Shown: positions 48,479-60,884, numbered from the stretch's first letter. The stretch: DNA of 64,000 nt from Zingiber officinale (GCF_018446385.1 NC_056001.1:9790672-9854671), one strand, 5' to 3'. Program-made: numbers and translations. The notes: generated from the sequence alone by a model not told the origin.

Positions 48479-48766
48479 CAATCGATCCACAGATCGATTG
48501 GAATGGTTGAATCGATCCAGGGATCGACTCAGCCGGCTACTGTATGCGGGACTTGGGTTGGATCGATCCAGTGATCGATCCAGCACGCTACTGTGCTCGG
48601 GACAATATTCTGGATCGATCGGCTGATCGATCCAGACTGGTCAATCGATCCGGTGATCGATCACAGAGCTCTCTGTTCGCGTCAGAAACGGCTGGATCGA
48701 TCGGCTGATCGATCCAAAAGCCTACTGTTCGTGGAACAAATTGCTCAATCGATCAGCTGATCGATC
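48479..48766. repeat. Cluster of seven GATCGAT dyads with 4-nt spacers
   Basis: The dyads have the form ATCGATC-N4-GATCGAT and start at about 48479, 48511, 48559, 48611, 48642, 48693 and 48748. Four are perfect inverted repeats of 9-10 bp per arm (CAATCGATC/GATCGATTG, and TGGATCGATC/GATCGATCCA three times). Spacers are CACA, CAGG, CAGT, GGCT, CGGT, GGCT and AGCT. Confidence 0.92.
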
Positions 48767-49664
48767 GGGAACCCCCAATCGATCCACCGAGTTTCTGATT
48801 TTGCAGCTAAGCTCTGATTTCAGCACTGTTTTGTGCCTCAATCACATTACAAGTTCTTAAATGACCAAAAAACGTTCTAATAACAAACAGCTAGCATTCT
48901 AAACAGGTTTACTAACAATCTAAGCAGAGTTTCTATTACTCCATGCATGCAACCACTTAAATAAGCAAAAGTGGCGTAATAAGAAATGCTAAAGGTTCTA
49001 ATACTTAAAACAAACTTGCTGAAATTTCCTAAGATCTTTATTCCAAGTTCCTGCCCACACACATCTTCGTAGCATTGCCCTCCAGCCTCCGCTAGTCCAT
49101 CTTTCCTTTACCTTTATCTGCAGTATAAGGAAAAGAAAGTATCTGTAAGCTTTCGCTTAGTAAGAAACCATCTACCTCACTAAAACATGCATACGATGAG
49201 TTCATGCTTTTGAAAGATGCTGATTGAAAACTTGATAGAGAATGCTAGGCAAGGCATACTATCTTACAAAACATAGAAATCAAAACTAGTCATGGCAATA
49301 ACTGAAGTATCAGTAAGAAAGGACTAAACTGAAACATAGCTGAGTTAAACTAAAGCTGAACTAGAACTGATTTAGCATATAATCACATGACTGATTGTGA
49401 GTTTGGAAAACTATTATCATAATAGATTAAAATACATAATCATGCTGCTAATGGGCCCGGCAACTGTACATGCTATGCGCGCATCCTTAACTAGACCCGG
49501 GGTTGCAAATCCCGAATTTAGTAAGGTTTACTAGGTTATCTAAACCTAGGGACCGACTATGGGAGCCCAGCCCAATGGATATCTAATCCAGTACAGTGCC
49601 ACTGAGAAAATAAAATACTGAACATAAGCTAATAAGTCTTGTCTTTCTTTTACTAGGTTGTCTA

Positions 49665-50372
49665 TGTTGAGGTTGCAAGGTTGCAAACATAGTCCCATAT
49701 TGGAAACACATGAGAAAGATCATGGGTTTATAAGAGAAAAGATATCTCCATTGGCATGAGGCCTTTTGGGTAGAGCCCAAGAGCAAAACCATGAGGGCTT
49801 AGGCCCAAAGTGGACAATATCATGTCATTGTGGAGATATCTAAATTCTTTTCGATTCTACAATTGGTATCAGAGCCCGGACTGCCAGAAGGTTTAACCGC
49901 CGTCTGCTCACAAGAGCTATGGTCTGATTGAACCATGTGAGTACAATATTGACCTCGAACAAAAAAGTGGGGGCTCCTATGTTCGGATCAAGATGACCAG
50001 ACACCAGGCAGGAAGTCCTAGTAGGTCGGGTGGACCGAGGGGCAGGAAGTCCTAGTAGGTCGGGTAGACCGAGGGGCAGGAAGTCCTAGTAGGTCGGGTA
50101 GACTGAGGGGCAGGAAGACCTGGTGGGTCGAGGATCGGACGTGGGAAACTCATGGTCCTTTGTTTGAGGGGGGATTGTTGAGGTTGCAAGGTTGCAAACA
50201 TAGTCCCATATTGGAAACACATGGGAAAGATCATGGGTTTATAAGAGAAAAGATATCTCCATTGGCATGAGGCCTTTTGGGTAGAGCCCAAGAGCAAAAC
50301 CATGAGGGCTTAGGCCCAAAGTGGACAATATCATGTCATTGTGGAGATATCTAAATTCTTTTCGATCCTACA
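49665..50372 (+). mobile_element. TRIM (terminal-repeat retrotransposon in miniature)
   Basis: Two 197-bp direct repeats (49665-49861 and 50176-50372) run from TGTTGAGGTTGC to CTACA and differ at two positions. The 5-bp duplication GTCTA flanks them (49660-49664 and 50373-50377). A primer binding site TGGTATCAGAGCC (49864-49876, initiator tRNA-Met type) follows the first repeat, and a purine tract TTTGAGGGGGGAT (50163-50175) precedes the second. The 314-bp interior has no coding capacity and holds a 34-bp tandem repeat. The element looks whole as a non-autonomous TRIM and is young. Confidence 0.95.
50007..50135. repeat. 34-bp tandem repeat inside the TRIM
   Basis: Units GGCAGGAAGTCCTAGTAGG plus a GTCGGGT(A/G)GACCGAGG half start at 50007, 50041, 50075 and 50109. 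The last unit is diverged. Confidence 0.9.
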
Positions 50373-51220
50373 GTCTAAACCCAGAACTAGGTTATCTAAA
50401 CCTAGAGGCGACTGTGGGAGCCCACCCATTGGACGTCTAGTCCTGTAAAAGTTGAAGCAAGACTAAATAAGCTGTAAAAATGCTTCTATTGCATTTTTCT
50501 AAGCTAATAAAATGTCTAAGTTGCATTTTAACTGGGCTAGCAATTTAATCGAACACTTGGTATGCGCTGATTCGCATCCCTGGTGCCGAAAATCTACATA
50601 CTACTAAACTGAAGCATAAAATTCATACGGAAGCTACTTATACTGCAGGTGAGTGGTTTCTTACCTCCTGTTTGGATTTTCTTACGGTTCTAATCGCTCG
50701 ATCTCCGGAGGAGACGATCCTTACGACGATCTTCTCGCGCCTATGCGTTCTTCTCGCGGAGGGAAGCGTCCTCGTGCTTTTGTGTTGCCGGGAGGTGCTC
50801 CTAGCCTAGGGGACGGAACCCTAGCCTTGGCTTGTGATTGGCGCCGAGAGAAGAAGAGGAAGGGAGAGGGGTCGGCGGAACCTAGGGTGAGGAGGATAAA
50901 AGTCACGTTAAAAGAAAAATAACTCTTCACTTAATTCCTCCCTATTTATATTAAGTGATAATCTCGACCTAACTTGAATATAAATTTAATTGCTTCCCTT
51001 TCCTTTCAGCACGGCCCTGCTGGGTTCACTTGGTTACCATGGTTCACCATAAGTCATAGGACTCAATAGGTCTCGGGTTCAATTCCCGCGTAAGCTATTT
51101 TCGTTTTCTATTTATTTTTGCTACTTCCGCTATTCTAAAAATTCCATAAAAATATCCTAAAATTTCAGAAAAATCATAGAATATTTCTAAAATAGTTTTG
51201 AGAATTTTTCGGGCGTTACA

Positions 51221-51263
51221 CGTTCGGGCGGGTGTATATTATCCGAGCTATAAGCTCATTTCT
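51221..51263. repeat. Right part of the split 56-bp unit
   Basis: CGTTCGGGCGGGTGTATATTATCCGAG followed by CTATAAGCTC continues the 56-bp repeat after the solo LTR, then runs straight into the 64-bp array. Confidence 0.85.
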
Positions 51264-52415
51264 GAAGACCGTCGAGCACCGACGTTAAACCCTAGAGTCG
51301 GACCGGCGACTATAAACCACCCGGCTTGAAGACCGTCGAGCTCCGACGTTAAACCCTAGAGTCGAACCGGCGACTATAAACCCCCCGGTCGGAAGACCGT
51401 CGAGCAGCGACGTTAAATCTCAGAGTCGGACCGGCGACTATAAATCACCCGGCTTGAAGACCGTCGAGCTCCGACGTTAAACCCTAGAGTCGAACCGGCG
51501 ACTATAAACCCCCCGGTCGGAAGACCGTCGAGCAGCGATGTTAAATCTTAAAGTCAGACCGGCGAATGTAAATCACCCGGCTTGAAGACCGTCGATCTCC
51601 GACGTTAAACCCTAGAGTCGGACCGGTGACTATAAACCACCCGGCTTGAAGACCGTCGAGCAGCGACGTTAAATCTTAGAGTCGGACCGGCGACTATAAA
51701 TCACCCAGCTTGAAGACCGTCGAGCTTCGACGTTAAACCCTAGAGTCGAATCGACGACTATAAACCCCCCGATCGGAACACCGTCGAGCAGCGACGTTAA
51801 ATCTTAGAGTCGGACCGGCGACAATAAATCACCTGGCTTGAAGACCGTCGAGCTCCGACGTTAAACCCTAGAGTCGAACCGGCGACTATAAACCCCCCGG
51901 TCGGAAGACCGTCGAGCACCGACGTTAAACCCTAGAGTCGGACTGGCGACTATAAACCACCCGGCTTGAAGACCGTCGAGCAGCGACGTTAAATCTTAGA
52001 GTCGGACCGGCGACTATAAATCACCCGGCTTGAATACCGTCGAGCTCCGACGTTAAACCCTAGAGTCGGATCGACGACTATAAATTACCCGGCTTGAAGA
52101 TCGTCGAGCAGCGACGTTAAATCTTGGAGTCGGACCGGCGACTATAAATCACCCGGCTTGAAGACCGTCGAGCTCCGACGTTAAACCCTAGAGTCGAACC
52201 GGCGACTATAAACCCCCTGGTCGGAAGACCGTCGAGCAGCGACGTTAAATCTTAGAGTCGGACCGGCGACTATAAACCCCCCGGCTCGAGGACCGTCGAG
52301 CTCCGACGTTAAACCCTAGAGTCGAACCGGCGACTATAAACCCCCCGGTCGGAAGACCGTCGAGCAGCGACGTTAAACCTGGGAGTCGAACCGGCGACTG
52401 TAAACCCTCCAGCCA
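51264..52415. repeat. 64-bp tandem array, 18 units
   Basis: Units begin GAAGACCGTCGAGC (or close variants) every 64 bp from 51264 to 52352, that is 17 exact steps. Two main types mostly alternate: one with CTCCGACGTTAAACCC, the other with CAGCGACGTTAAATCT. Nearly all keep the dyad CGTCG-N5-CGACG and the phrase GGCGACTATAAA. Confidence 0.95.
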
Positions 52416-52672
52416 GAAAAAGATAATAAAAAGGGGCGACCCATGAGTCGAGAGGCCGATCGGCCAAGTTACCAAAGCAAGGCAAGACGAGAAACGATTA
52501 ACGAGAAGAAAAAGGGGGAGAAGCAAACGACAGTAGTTCGCGCTCCGATCGGAGGGCACAAGCATTGACAGGAGTAAGCTAACAAAAAGACGGCATATCT
52601 TCATTAAAATTCAGGCCCTTAGAGCCGATCGGAAGAGTTACAAAAAACACTCAAGGAAATCATAAACGCTCC

Positions 52673-53867
52673 TCACTCTATGGGCTTGAAGATGGACTCC
52701 GGAACAGCTTTCAGCAGGCCGGCCATGTCTCGAGGAGGAATAGAGGTATCCTCAGGGAGATGACCCTTGGCCTTCAGGTAAACAGTTGTCGCCCGGATGG
52801 CCCCTTCGAAGGACAGAACTAGCCGATCGCTAAACTTGTCACCAAATGCGTCCGATCTAAGGTAGTTCTGTTTCATCACCTGGAAGCGGTCAGCTTCTTC
52901 GTCCTTGTATTCCTTTAGCGCCGCTCAGGAGGCGTCGAGAGCCCCTTGGAGATCTTCCTTATCTGCCTGCAGTTTAGCTTCAGTGGCAGATCGGCTCTCT
53001 TTCTCAGCTGATAGCAGGTCGGTCAATTCTGTAACGCGCTGATCCAGCGCTCGGACCTGCACCTTCATCGCGTCCAGATCAACAACGACCCTATTTTTTC
53101 TGTTGGTGGCCACAGTGATCTGGTGGTCATGGGACTTGACTTGGACTTCGAGTCCAGCTACCCTGGTTTACAGTCCGGAAGATTTGTGTCGCTCGGTCGC
53201 TAGCAGTTTTTCTGTCTGGGTCAGCTCAGACCTAAGCGTAGCATACGAGGGCCCTTCAGCTGGCGCCCCTCCAGAAATTTGGAGTTTCTTCAACTCCTCC
53301 CCCAGTTCGGCTAGACGATTGCTGACTGCAATGTTCTCCACCCATTGCTGTGTTCGGATGGGATAAGGTCAGGAACCTGGTGAAGTCGTCAAAATAGCGT
53401 GTTAAGAAACATACCCCGGTGACTTGCTGCATATGACTGTCCGCTAGCTGACCGGGAGTCATCAGGGCAACCCGAGCCCTCGCATCTTCCCACGTCTTGT
53501 TAAGCGGCCCTCGGATGGTAACTTGATGCTCGGGAGCAGTAGGCTGATCCGCCGCCAAAAGGAACTCCTCGGTGGGAAGACGGAGGACGAAGTTGATCAC
53601 TCGGCGACCGCTCGGATCCGATTGGGAAGAAACGGCTCGGCTGGATGACTCGCCGAGCGGCGCAGAAATAATGTCCGAGCGCTTGAGCCGAAGGCGAACC
53701 CGGGGCAAAGAACTAACGGGTTGCGCTCCAATTGAAGCTGCTGGCTGGTCGAGCTGGGAGGGAGTCCGATCAGACGAGATGACCTCAGGTGCTGCGGGTA
53801 GCGGGTTGATTGCCTCTAAGGGGGCGTCGACTGGCCCACCTGCGTATGAAGATTGAAAATCGACCAA
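52673..53867 (-). pseudogene. Antisense ORF region of the Tat-like element
   Basis: On the strand opposite gag, three coding-like stretches occur (53256-53867, 52925-53113 and 52673-52879). The first is Pro/Ser-rich with a basic patch (RVRLRLKRSD). The second is a heptad-like coiled coil (ALDQRVTELTDLLSAEKE). The third is a short conserved-looking end. Tat-lineage elements are known to carry an antisense ORF between pol and the 3' LTR, and this fits that slot. It is broken, and its function is unknown. Confidence 0.65.
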
Positions 53868-54017
53868 AAATTTTGATGAACAAAAAACAGAAAATAGCCA
53901 AGTAAAACAAAAAAGGGTTTCTCAAGTTCATCAAAACAGAAAAACCTGCAGCACTGAGTTCCTTCCATCTCCTCTGTGGCTAATGTTTGTTATGCTCTTC
54001 TGTAAGTCTGGAAACTG

Positions 54018-54180
54018 TGGCCAAGCAAGAAATCTGTACATAGAAAGACGAGCGAGCTGCATTTTGATTTTTGGCATTATTCCTCTTGCCTCGCCAAGGA
54101 ATCAATCACACACCCGCTTTCGAGTCGACACCATGTCCCATTAGTTTCTGTCTTCTTCTTCTTCTTCCTATAGATACCGC
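54018..54180. repeat. Second copy of the 43.0-43.2 kb promoter segment
   Basis: About 160 bp, roughly 80% identical by eye to 43028-43190 and in the same orientation. The similarity stops before any exon of the gene at 43247 would begin. Confidence 0.85.
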
Positions 54181-54990
54181 GAGAGATTGAGATGGTACAA
54201 ATTCACTTATTTAGAATTATATGTATATATAATGTTATCGTCTCAAACCTTCATCCGGAGAAAAACGTTTTCTTAAAAGAATTAGCAAAATAAATAATAG
54301 CTGATTGTAGACTTGTAGTTAAGATTAGCCTCTGTTTCTACGTGTTTGGAGTGTTGTTGTCTGAAGCTTTTAGGTCCGAAGTCCTAAATCTACAATCTCG
54401 TAGGGAGTTCCTTGCCTATCCATATTCCTATGTCTATGTGCATGGCTAGGCTTCCTTTTGTTGTTGTTGTCTCTTGCCTGTTTCAATCTGTCTCCACTTC
54501 GCACGCGGAGCGTGGAACGGTGGAAGGAAGATAAGACTTGGATTTTCACTTTTCTCGTTTTATTTACTTTTTTCCTTCGATCTTGTGCCTGTTTTTTCTT
54601 TGGCTAAAGACTGCCATTTTTTTTGTAGATATTGTGGAGATCCGTGCACGATAAAACGTTGTAAAGTAAAAGTTTGATAGTGTTTGCAGCAAAGATTATT
54701 TGACTGCCTCGATCGAGTTGTTGTGGAATTCGATCTTAGTTTTAAGATAGTCGACTCGAATATTATTTGACTATCTTAGTTTTGTATTATCTTCAATTTT
54801 GTATTCAGAGCACTATAGGTTTCCATTGAGCCATGAAATATACTGTAAATAAATATTTAAAACTCTCTGCCTGTAAATTTATTTGAAATATATAATTTGT
54901 AAATTGCGTCAAAATTTATTTAAACTATTATTTTATAAGGAAAAAAGGATATTTAACTCAATCACACAGAGCTGGGTCCCACCCGCCCAA
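54181..54990. other. Intergenic, no gene recognised
   Basis: AT-rich spacer. The frame at 54474-54677 has no recognisable domain. An AG-to-GT exon-like layout near 54620-54680 is not convincing. Confidence 0.45.
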
Positions 54991-55001
54991 CAATCTGTCA
55001 C

Positions 55002-55097
55002 GGTCAACATGAAATGTCGGCGTGTCGCCAAAACATTTGCTGCCGCAACTGAAATGGCCAGGATCTCTCCCAGTTTTCCCTCCATTGAATCTTGACC
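55002..55097. promoter_or_regulatory. Two W-box motifs upstream of the WRKY gene
   Basis: TTGACC occurs on the minus strand at 55002-55007 and on the plus strand at 55092-55097. These match the WRKY-binding core TTGAC(C/T). They lie about 0.9 kb before the start codon and a few hundred bases before the likely transcription start, so self- or cross-regulation by WRKY factors is plausible. Confidence 0.45.
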
Positions 55098-55959
55098 GTC
55101 CACTTGGAGACTAGCGACCGTCAGATCAATATGATTTCAACAGTACTTGGAGGGAATCCCAAACTCAAAAAAGCAAGATGTGAAAATTGCAACGCGACAA
55201 CGGACGACTGACGCAGAACTTAAACCGCTTAAAGCCACTCGCAATGGAAGGCGAATTGGCCCCAGTCTGCCTTTGAACCGTCCGATCATTTCTAAACGGC
55301 AGCGATCTGCCTTTCGAGCAGTGAAGTAGCCAGAGTACGGCTTCGCGAGCCTCCATGGTTCGATAAATAAGTGCGTCAATCTGCGCCATCGCCGATGCTT
55401 AGACCTTCATTCCTTCACTGATGGAGGACTAACCAAGAACATCTGCAAGCGCTTTCTAGGGTTTCAATCCAGCAAGGGTTTATTTTCTCCGCATTTTTGC
55501 TTTCTTTCGTTGGTCCGCGACGAACTATTTCATACATATTTCTGTTTCGGAATCTTAACTTTATTGTCTAAAGCTTGTTGCATTGCAAAAGACAGTAGCT
55601 TTATCTGATCGGTGTGGTCAAAATTGGATCTTGGATACCCTGTGCTTGCTTACCTCTTTCCTCCCAACTGGTTTTGGCGTTGGGTTTTTCTTTTACTTTA
55701 ACCTGGTCTGAGGCCCTTGGATGCCGTGTGTCTTTTTTAGCCATCGTAGCCTGTTCAGATGACGACCGTTCAATCTTCCCTCTTGTATTTTTTCAATCAG
55801 TCTGCTTTCGGTGATTCAAATGTTCACACTTGAAGGTAGAGAAAGATTGCTAAATCTTGTTGAATGTGCCATTTTTATATGTCCCGTTAATCACGGCTGC
55901 TCCAAGTTGAGTCACAGGAGACTGATCGTTGAGAGAGTTGGAGAAGTTGCTTTGTTGAG

Positions 55960-57746
<1,787 letters not shown>

Positions 57747-59400
57747 ATGTGGTTCAAAGTGGCATTAGCACTAGTTGAAACGTTATTTTCATTCACTAGA
57801 AGCCACGAGCAGCTTGTCCTGTAAATACTCCTGTTCAAGAAAAACAAAACAGGGTATACTTATTAGATGGTTTAACTTTTAGAATTCCATGAGATAGTCG
57901 AGGAATGCGCATTAGGAGGGGCACAAAGGAATGTTTTCAGTTGGTAGCAAGAAAAATTATTGACGATGGGGTAATCTTGTAACCTTTCTATTTGCTCCAA
58001 TATGAACTAGTTTAGTCGGGGGAAAAAAGTGGACATTGTAGAAGAGAAGCTGATGGTAAAGAGCTAAAATTGTCAAAAACACCTGTGTTTATCAAAGTCT
58101 TCTTCATTCTTGCCTGTGCCTGCCTAAACAAATACCAAATATTTTTGGGTTATTTTCATAAGATGGTTGATCGAGCAGTAAGTGATAACCATGCAAGCTG
58201 AGCAGTCAGTGCCGTCTCTGGTATACCGTAGATGGATTCATGCAAGATGACAAGCTCCAGCTGGAAAAGCTTCATGGCGAGTATAGGAACAAACATCTGA
58301 TGCAGCTGCCAGAGTTTGCCTGCATTGAAGATATTGATAGCAACATGTGAGACTGTACATGCTGTGAAGGTAATGAATTCTTGAATATGGTTGCAGTACT
58401 TGCTGCTTAGCTATTTGCAGACAGTGCCACAGGGTGAGAACTCAAGCTTTGTTGTTGCATTCCTAGTGTTTCAACTAGAAAAATTGATGCAATATGTAGG
58501 CTTCAATCGTTTGCCTGCCTAAAGAAAGAGTGAAATGAAATGGTTTAGCAAATATGAACTTTTAGAGAGCATTTTCCATGCCAACGATGACACTGAGCAT
58601 GTTATTTAGAGAATTATACCACAAACATCTAGACAGAAAATACGCTTTAGATAAAATTCACTACATAAATGAAGTCCTTCCATAATCTATTTGGTTATTC
58701 TTATATCCATCCTTATCTTGATCTGTACATAAACTTTATCATAAATTGCATGGATAGCTTGAAAACACTTAGAAACAATTTTCATTGTCTTCCACATTAT
58801 TATATCCATCATTGAAACAAACTCTTATTTACTCGAACTCAGCAAATCCAGTTTCTGAACTCTAATACATGGATCAAACCATTTCTTGAATTAGGATTGC
58901 CATGTCAGAGCATGCTGGAGAAGGTAGGTAGTAGTCAGTTTGACAGTGGAATAAAGATCGTTCAGTTAATGCATGTGTTGTTTTGAATATTATAAAATAG
59001 CATGTGATTAGATCAGGTCATCCGCCCTACCAATATTGCAATGTTTCAATTCCTGCCAGGTTTGAAAGAAACCAAAGCACGTCAAGAAAATTGTTGGTCT
59101 CGTATCTTCCCTAAACTCTTGATAAAGATTTTCTGATGATTAATATTTTTATTTTTTTAAATAAATAAATACTATGACGTTATGTTTTTTTTTCTTTCAT
59201 TTTAATGGATTAAACGACCGATCTGATCCATATTCTCTGTAAATTTTGGTTTGCCCTGTTCTATAACAATAAAGCCAACTCACATTCCAACTCACCAGAA
59301 TAATCCTCAATTCTCAAATTAATACCGCCTTTTAATTCCTTCCTTCTGCTCGATTTCCTCCCTGAATTAACACTGAGACAGCTAATGCCAAATCCGTCGT
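57747..59400. other. Intergenic, WRKY 3' side
   Basis: Contains the WRKY 3' UTR and AT-rich spacer. No frame over 60 codons with a recognisable family was seen on either strand. Confidence 0.5.
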
Positions 59401-59440
59401 CGTCACTCCAATCTCCAATTCCGATTCCGTTTCCATTTCC

Positions 59441-59917
59441 ATGGGCAACTGCGTCTCCTGCTCCTGCACCCTCCCCGCCGGCGCCATCGGCTCCGGCGCG
59501 AGCTCCATTCAGATCATCTTTCCCGGCAGCGCCGAAGCCCGCCACATCGACGGGCCGGCCACCGCGGCCGAGCTCATGCTCGACGCGCCCGGCCACTTTC
59601 TCGTCCGCGCGAGCTCCCTCGGCGTCGGCAGGCGCCTCGTGCCCCTCCCGGCCGATAGGACCCTGGAGGCCGGCGAGGTCTACGTCATGCTCCCCATGCG
59701 GAGGGCGAACGCGATCATGACGACGGCCGACGTGGCGGCGCTGGCGTCGCCGGATGCCGCCGCGCCGGTGGAAGCGGGGCCGCTCGATGCGCCGAAATCG
59801 GAGATGGACGATATGTGGTCGCGGAGTCTGAGGACGTGCCGATCGAGGAGACCGGCACTGGATACGATCGATGAGGAGGATAAACCACAGGAGAAGATTG
59901 AAAAACTATACATGTAA
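59441..59917 (+). CDS. PADRE (DUF4228) protein, N-myristoylation signal
   Basis: A single-exon frame of 158 residues, strongly GC-rich. It starts MGNCVSC, giving Gly2 for N-myristoylation and Cys4/Cys7 for S-acylation, so membrane attachment is likely. The PADRE/DUF4228 layout follows: IQIIFPGSAEARHIDGPATAAELM, then PGHFLVRASSLGVGRRLVPLPA, then LEAGEVYVMLPM. A variable disordered tail ends in a short Ser/Arg-rich stretch. Members are induced by pathogens and abiotic stress, but the molecular role is unknown. No intron is needed. Alternative starts would lose the lipid signal, so this start is firm. Confidence 0.9.
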   Translation: MGNCVSCSCTLPAGAIGSGASSIQIIFPGSAEARHIDGPATAAELMLDAPGHFLVRASSLGVGRRLVPLPADRTLEAGEVYVMLPMRRANAIMTTADVAALASPDAAAPVEAGPLDAPKSEMDDMWSRSLRTCRSRRPALDTIDEEDKPQEKIEKLYM

Positions 59918-60590
59918 TTCTGTACATATAAAATTTATTATACATATGAAAAAAACAATCTATATAAGGCTTTGCATTCTCCCTTTATGTGCATTCATGG
60001 TGCATTTCTACTGATGCTGGTTCTCTGTTCTTCTTTCTCATCTTCATCTTTTGAGAAAGAAGATAAAAATGAGAAAGAAGAATAAATTACGGTGGGGTTT
60101 GAGAGGCCATTTGAGAATGCTATAGATCACAAATCTTTCTGTATAGACACCAAAAGTTATTAAGCTATATATGATTCTGTAGCTATTACCATTGTGTTTA
60201 CTGACAATATTGATTTCATTTATGTTATTACTTTTTAAATGCACTTTTGTTAGAAAAGAACTGATGATCTTTTAATAATCAGCATGATAAGTCAATTCAG
60301 GTACTTGTATGAATATCATGCCTTGGGATAATAGTAAAATAGTTAGATTGAAAAGATTTAAAGTTGACTATAGTGTATTGCAGCGATTTTTTTTTTTTTT
60401 GAGCTGAATACCTAAATTAAAAATAAATAAATAATAAATTTATGATAATTAAAATAAAGGTTCCTTTTAAAGTAAAATTTATAGTTAAATTTTGCTTAAA
60501 TAAATTTAAAATTATAGCATGCAGTTCGATAATATAACCACCGAATTAGCACGTCCTTTGTTAAATGTCATTTAAATAGGGTTCCAAGAA
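59918..60590. other. Intergenic, no gene seen
   Basis: AT-rich spacer between the PADRE and kinase genes, with poly-T and AAATAAATAAATAA runs near 60390-60440. Confidence 0.5.
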
Positions 60591-60595
60591 TAGAA

Positions 60596-60838
60596 TTGGG
60601 GGAAGGAAGGAACACCGACTTTCCCTTCTGCCTTCGTCCATTCTTTTTGCCCCGAAGAAGTCGCGCCGTCTCATGGCCTTCTCTTACCATCTTCCCCTTC
60701 CTCCTCGATCAATTTATCTTTCGAGTTCCCCGGCCACGACCCTTGTGCTCCTCGAGCCGCCATTCATCTCGCCGGTTCCCATCCTTGAAAGGATTCGCCC
60801 CATTCCGAGGAGGCGCCAGGACAGGAGGAGTTGGCTGA
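60596..60838 (+). other. Possible upstream ORF in the kinase leader
   Basis: An 80-codon frame starting MGEGRNTDFPFCLRPFF, followed by an overlapping one (60673-60861), precedes the kinase start at 60885. Both are Pro/Arg/Ser-rich and lack known domains. If the transcript starts before 60596 they would be upstream ORFs that reduce translation. They may equally be chance frames in GC-rich leader. Confidence 0.3.
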
Positions 60839-60884
60839 TGTCGATTCCTCTGAGTCCTTGAAAAGCGGTGCTGCAGCCGGAGCC

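Larger units (their letters stand above)
48245..51220 (-). repeat. Solo LTR, long gypsy type, TSD CGTTC
   Basis: The segment starts TGTAACGACCC and ends GGGCGTTACA. The duplication CGTTC flanks it at 48240-48244 and 51221-51225. The interrupted 56-bp repeat continues on both sides, which proves the insertion. It is an LTR without an internal region. Its ends and layout resemble the Tekay-like LTRs at 206-10398, so the minus strand is the probable sense, though this is unsure. It holds a GATC dyad cluster (48479-48766) and a TRIM (49665-50372). Without the TRIM and its target duplication it would be about 2.26 kb. Confidence 0.9.
44811..53950 (+). mobile_element. Tat-like Ty3/gypsy retrotransposon, incomplete
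   Basis: Parts in order are a 5' LTR (44811-45651), a primer binding site, gag, an aspartic protease, a 56-bp tandem array, a 64-bp tandem array and an ORF region on the opposite strand. The long tandem-repeat region and the antisense ORF before the 3' end are typical of the Tat lineage (RIRE2, Retand, Ogre relatives). Reverse transcriptase, RNase H, integrase and the 3' LTR were not recognised. The element is therefore incomplete and broken in several ways. A solo LTR containing a TRIM later inserted into it (48245-51220). The right end is approximate. Confidence 0.85.

Noticed and set aside
48003-52415. Regular short repeats considered as a CRISPR-like or coding repeat array
   Set aside because: The units are contiguous with no unique spacers, lie in a plant retroelement and have no open frame. 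They are plain tandem arrays.
54474-54677. 67-codon frame before the WRKY gene
   Set aside because: No domain, no homologue recognised and AT-rich surroundings.
59261-59596. Minus-strand and shifted-frame ORFs over the PADRE gene
   Set aside because: They are shadows of a very GC-rich real exon. Only the plus-strand frame at 59441 has the MGNC start and the PADRE pattern.
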